Source of the DNA: Gaiellasilicea sp037720595
GTDB taxonomy: Bacteria; Actinomycetota; Thermoleophilia; Gaiellales; Gaiellaceae
Assembly: GCA_037720595.1 (NCBI GenBank)
Contig: JBBJLW010000016.1
Span: forward strand, 1-64,000
Direction: 5' to 3'
DNA: 64,000 nt
The position numbers and the translations under genes are program-made. Below are positions 61,723 through 64,000 of the stretch, in pieces (within the stretch, counting starts at the first letter, position 1; each line of letters opens with the position of its first letter). The notes under the pieces are model-generated. The model was not told the origin of the DNA. It did no database searches and saw only the letters and a list, made by a program, of their open reading frames with translations.

Positions 61723-63624
61723 TCAGGGCTGGATCGTAGCAAGCTCTGCACGGAAGTCGGCGATCAGCTCCTCGAGGCTCCGCGTCGACTGCTCACCGCC
61801 GCGGGCGCGCACGGCAAGAGCGTCGTCCGACTCCTTGTCGCCGTAGACGACGGTGAAGGGGATCTTCTCGAGCTCTGCCTCGCGGATTCGCTTGCCGAGC
61901 GTCTCGTCCCGCTCGTCCACGTCGACGCGGAATCCGTCGGTCTCGAGGCGTCGGCGCAGGTCCTGGACGGCCTCGCGGTGCTTCTCGGCGACCGGGATCA
62001 CGCGCAGCTGGACGGGAGCCAGCCAGAAGGGGAAGGCGCCGCCGAAATTCTCGATCACGATCCCGAGGAAGCGCTCGTACGAGCCGTAGAGCGCCCGGTG
62101 CACGACGACAGGCGTGTGCTCGGCGTTGTCGGCGCCCATGTAGGTGAGCCCGAAGCGCGCGGGCATCTGGTAGTCGATCTGGATCGTCCCCATCTGCCAG
62201 CTCCGACCGAGCGAGTCCCCCATGAAGAGGTCGATCTTCGGGCCGTAGAAGGCGCCCTCGCCGGCGGCGATCGTGAACGGGATCTCGTGGCGCTCGAGCG
62301 CGAGCTGGAGCGAGCCCTCGGCCCGGTCCCAGGTCTCGTCCTCGCCCAGCTTGTTGTCGGGCCGGGTCGCGAGCTCGGCGCGCGCCGACATCCCGAACAG
62401 ACCGTAGAGGTAGCGGGCGTAGTCGATCATCCCGTCGATCTCCGGCTGGATCTGATCCTCGGCGCAGAAGACGTGGGCGTCGTCCTGGACGAAGAGCCGC
62501 GCGCGCAGCAGGCCGTGGAGCGCGCCGGCGAGCTCGTTCCGGTGCAGCGAGGCGGCCTCGGCGAACCGGAGCGGAAGATCGCGGTAGCTGCGGAGCCGGC
62601 TGCCGAAGAGCAGCATGTGCCCCGGGCAGTTCATCGCCTTGACGCCGAGTCGCTGCTCGTTGGCCTCGAGCGTGAACATCAGGTCTTCGTACTTCGGGTA
62701 GTGGCCGGACGTAACGAACGTGTGCTCGTCGTAGATCAGCGGTGTGCGTACGTCCTCGTAGCCGCGCCTCGCGTTTTCTCGCCGGCGGATGCGTTCGAGT
62801 TCGTCCCAGAGCACGGTCCCCTTCGAATGCCAGAACGGTGCGCCCGGAGCGCGCTCGGAGAAGTGGAAGAGGTCGAGCTGCGGCCCCAACTTACGGTGAT
62901 CGCGCCCCTTCGCGAGCTCGAGCCGCTCCAGGTGCGCGTCGAGGTCGGCCTGGGTGTAGAACGCCGTGCCGTAGATCCGCGTCAGTTGCGTGTTGCGCTC
63001 GTCGCCGCGCCAGTACGCGCCTGCAAGCGAGGTCAGTTTGACCGCCTTGATCGGCGTTGAGTCCTGGAGGTGTGGGCCCCGGCAGAGATCCGTGAACCCT
63101 TCCTGGCTATAGAGGGAGATCGTGCCCTCGGCGGTCTCGACGAGCTCGACCTTGTACGGCTCGTTCTCCTCGAGGAACCGCTGCTTCGCATCGGCCGCGG
63201 AGATCTCCTCGCGCTTCCACGTCCGACCCTCGCCGAGCAGGCGGCCGATCTCCGACTCGATCCGCTCGAGGTCGTCCTCGCGGATCGGCTCCGGGAACTG
63301 GAAGTCGTAGTAGAAGCCGTTCTCGATCGGGGGGCCGATCGCGATCTTTACGCCCGGGTAGAGCCGCCGAACCGCCTCCGCGAGCAGGTGGGCGGCCGAG
63401 TGGCGCAGGACATAAAGCGCGTCCGGGTCGGAGGTATCGCGCGTCGTGAGGAACTGGATCGGCTTTCCGTCCTCGAGCGGCAACCGCACGTCTTGCACGC
63501 TCCCGTTCGAGCGCACGAGCACGGCCTGCTCGGCCAGCTTCGGCCCGATCGCGCGAGCTGCATCGAGCCCGGTCGCACCGTCGGGAAGTTCGAGTTCCTT
63601 GCCATCGGGCAGGATCGCCTTCAT
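61723..63624 (-). CDS. thrS: Threonyl-tRNA synthetase
   Basis: 633 aa. N-terminal TGS domain (MKAILPDGKELELPDGATGL), editing domain with His motif (RHSAAHLLAEAVRRLYPGV), class II core: GHYPKYEDLMFTLEANEQRL, MNCPGHMLLFGSRLRSYRDL, HRNELAGALHGLLRARLFVQ, and C-terminal anticodon domain (QLRVIPVAEKHREAVQDLRR). Complete. ATG 63624 overlaps the divergent small ORF by 2 bp. Confidence 0.95.
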   Translation of the reverse strand: MKAILPDGKELELPDGATGLDAARAIGPKLAEQAVLVRSNGSVQDVRLPLEDGKPIQFLTTRDTSDPDALYVLRHSAAHLLAEAVRRLYPGVKIAIGPPIENGFYYDFQFPEPIREDDLERIESEIGRLLGEGRTWKREEISAADAKQRFLEENEPYKVELVETAEGTISLYSQEGFTDLCRGPHLQDSTPIKAVKLTSLAGAYWRGDERNTQLTRIYGTAFYTQADLDAHLERLELAKGRDHRKLGPQLDLFHFSERAPGAPFWHSKGTVLWDELERIRRRENARRGYEDVRTPLIYDEHTFVTSGHYPKYEDLMFTLEANEQRLGVKAMNCPGHMLLFGSRLRSYRDLPLRFAEAASLHRNELAGALHGLLRARLFVQDDAHVFCAEDQIQPEIDGMIDYARYLYGLFGMSARAELATRPDNKLGEDETWDRAEGSLQLALERHEIPFTIAAGEGAFYGPKIDLFMGDSLGRSWQMGTIQIDYQMPARFGLTYMGADNAEHTPVVVHRALYGSYERFLGIVIENFGGAFPFWLAPVQLRVIPVAEKHREAVQDLRRRLETDGFRVDVDERDETLGKRIREAELEKIPFTVVYGDKESDDALAVRARGGEQSTRSLEELIADFRAELATIQP

Positions 63625-63742
63625 GACAGATCAGGATACGCACCCACGCGAAGACGATCGCAACGAGGAACTCGAAGGCTCGCCCGTCCCGGATCCGGAG
63701 GAGGAGCAGGGCGACGCCGAGGACGTTCCGGGCGCCGACTAG
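63623..63742 (+). CDS. Possible small acidic protein (39 aa)
   Basis: 39 aa: MTDQDTHPREDDRNEELEGS, PVPDPEEEQGDAEDVPGAD. Very acidic, codon use fits, but its ATG overlaps the thrS start by 2 bp and no clear RBS could exist there except inside thrS leader. Low-complexity; may be chance. Confidence 0.3.
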   Translation: MTDQDTHPREDDRNEELEGSPVPDPEEEQGDAEDVPGAD

Positions 63743-63836
63743 TAGCGAAGGCGCATGGCCGGCCAGGAGCGGCAGTCGTTTTCACGATCGTGCGCGAGGG
63801 TACCCCTGGCACGAGAATCGACGGAAGGAGAAGACC

Positions 63837-64000
63837 ATGCATCACACCGTTCGCGATGCCATGACGGCGAATCCGACGACGGTCGAGGGCAGCACGACAG
63901 CCGAGGAGGCTGCCCGCACGATGAAGTCCGAGGACGTCGGCTCGCTCCCGATCCTGGACGGGAACCGGCTCGTCGGCGTGATCACCGACCGGGATCTCAC
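63837..64000 (+). CDS. CBS-domain protein (5' part, cut by window end)
   Basis: Starts ATG 63837 with GGAAGGAG site 6-9 nt upstream. 54 complete codons seen: MHHTVRDAMTANPTTVEGST, TAEEAARTMKSEDVGSLPIL, DGNRLVGVITDRDL, a clear CBS motif (MTANPTTV and VGVITDRD). CBS pairs bind adenosyl nucleotides. The end lies outside the window. Confidence 0.85.
   Translation, partial: MHHTVRDAMTANPTTVEGSTTAEEAARTMKSEDVGSLPILDGNRLVGVITDRDL

Overview
The window is 64 kb of high-GC bacterial chromosome. Its style suggests Actinomycetota, most likely the Thermoleophilia (Gaiellales/Solirubrobacterales) side. The basis is gene content (LCP protein, Holin-X/DUF3618/DUF4235-type small envelope genes, ArgR), heavy GC3 codon use, frequent GTG/TTG starts, and the gene orders prfB-ftsE-ftsX / smpB-ssrA and thrS-infC-rpmI-rplT-(SpoU methylase)-pheS-pheT. 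The taxonomic placement is inference.

Layout. 1-4.2 kb: two MFS transporters, small conserved genes and a DUF1361 membrane protein, after a 55-bp direct repeat at the window edge. 4.4-16.8 kb: an accessory region in several layers: an integrase/excisionase remnant (4.46-6.17 kb) whose integrase is frameshifted; a cupin-TPR gene and a GNAT gene; an IS110-type insertion sequence with a structured 5' noncoding end (about 7.88-9.24 kb); a 5'-truncated HUH Rep-like gene; and a 5.5-kb genomic island (11,269-16,799) bounded by a 26-bp direct repeat of the tmRNA 3' end, with its own tyrosine recombinase next to the intact tmRNA gene. The island carries a four-gene minus-strand operon (HTH regulator, unknown 194-aa protein, long PIN-type nuclease, PD-(D/E)xK-type nuclease-like protein) behind a good sigma70-like promoter, plus an XRE/nucleotidyltransferase toxin-antitoxin-like pair. 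I consider the four-gene operon the best candidate here for an undescribed (probably defence) system.

16.8-30 kb is housekeeping: tmRNA (tag AKNDLALAA) and SmpB, a SemiSWEET transporter, a SUV3-like RNA helicase, FtsX/FtsE, RF2 with its programmed +1 frameshift, a frame-broken GGDEF-like protein, an RskA-like protein, SecA, a secreted propeller-like protein, ribosome hibernation factor and ComF. 30-40 kb: SAM-cycle salvage (mtnA, ahcY) and sugar-nucleotide/envelope genes (uridylyltransferase-like, sugar-1-P nucleotidyltransferase, cupin, ugd, LCP), with a MerR gene and its palindrome, then hisC. 40-48 kb: an MFS exporter and a 2-oxoacid dehydrogenase complex (E1 alpha, E1 beta, E2, E3) with VOC and GNAT genes between E2 and E3. 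47-52 kb: small envelope/stress genes, ArgR, YihY/BrkB, a two-domain cupredoxin-like protein and a cNMP-binding protein. 52-64 kb: translation genes (pheST, rplT-rpmI-infC, thrS), LemA/DUF2207, an RNA methylase, DUF2332, and a CBS protein cut by the window end.

Three genes (first integrase, GGDEF protein, infC) show apparent single-base frame breaks, each at a GGG/CCC run. This suggests homopolymer errors in the assembly as much as biology.
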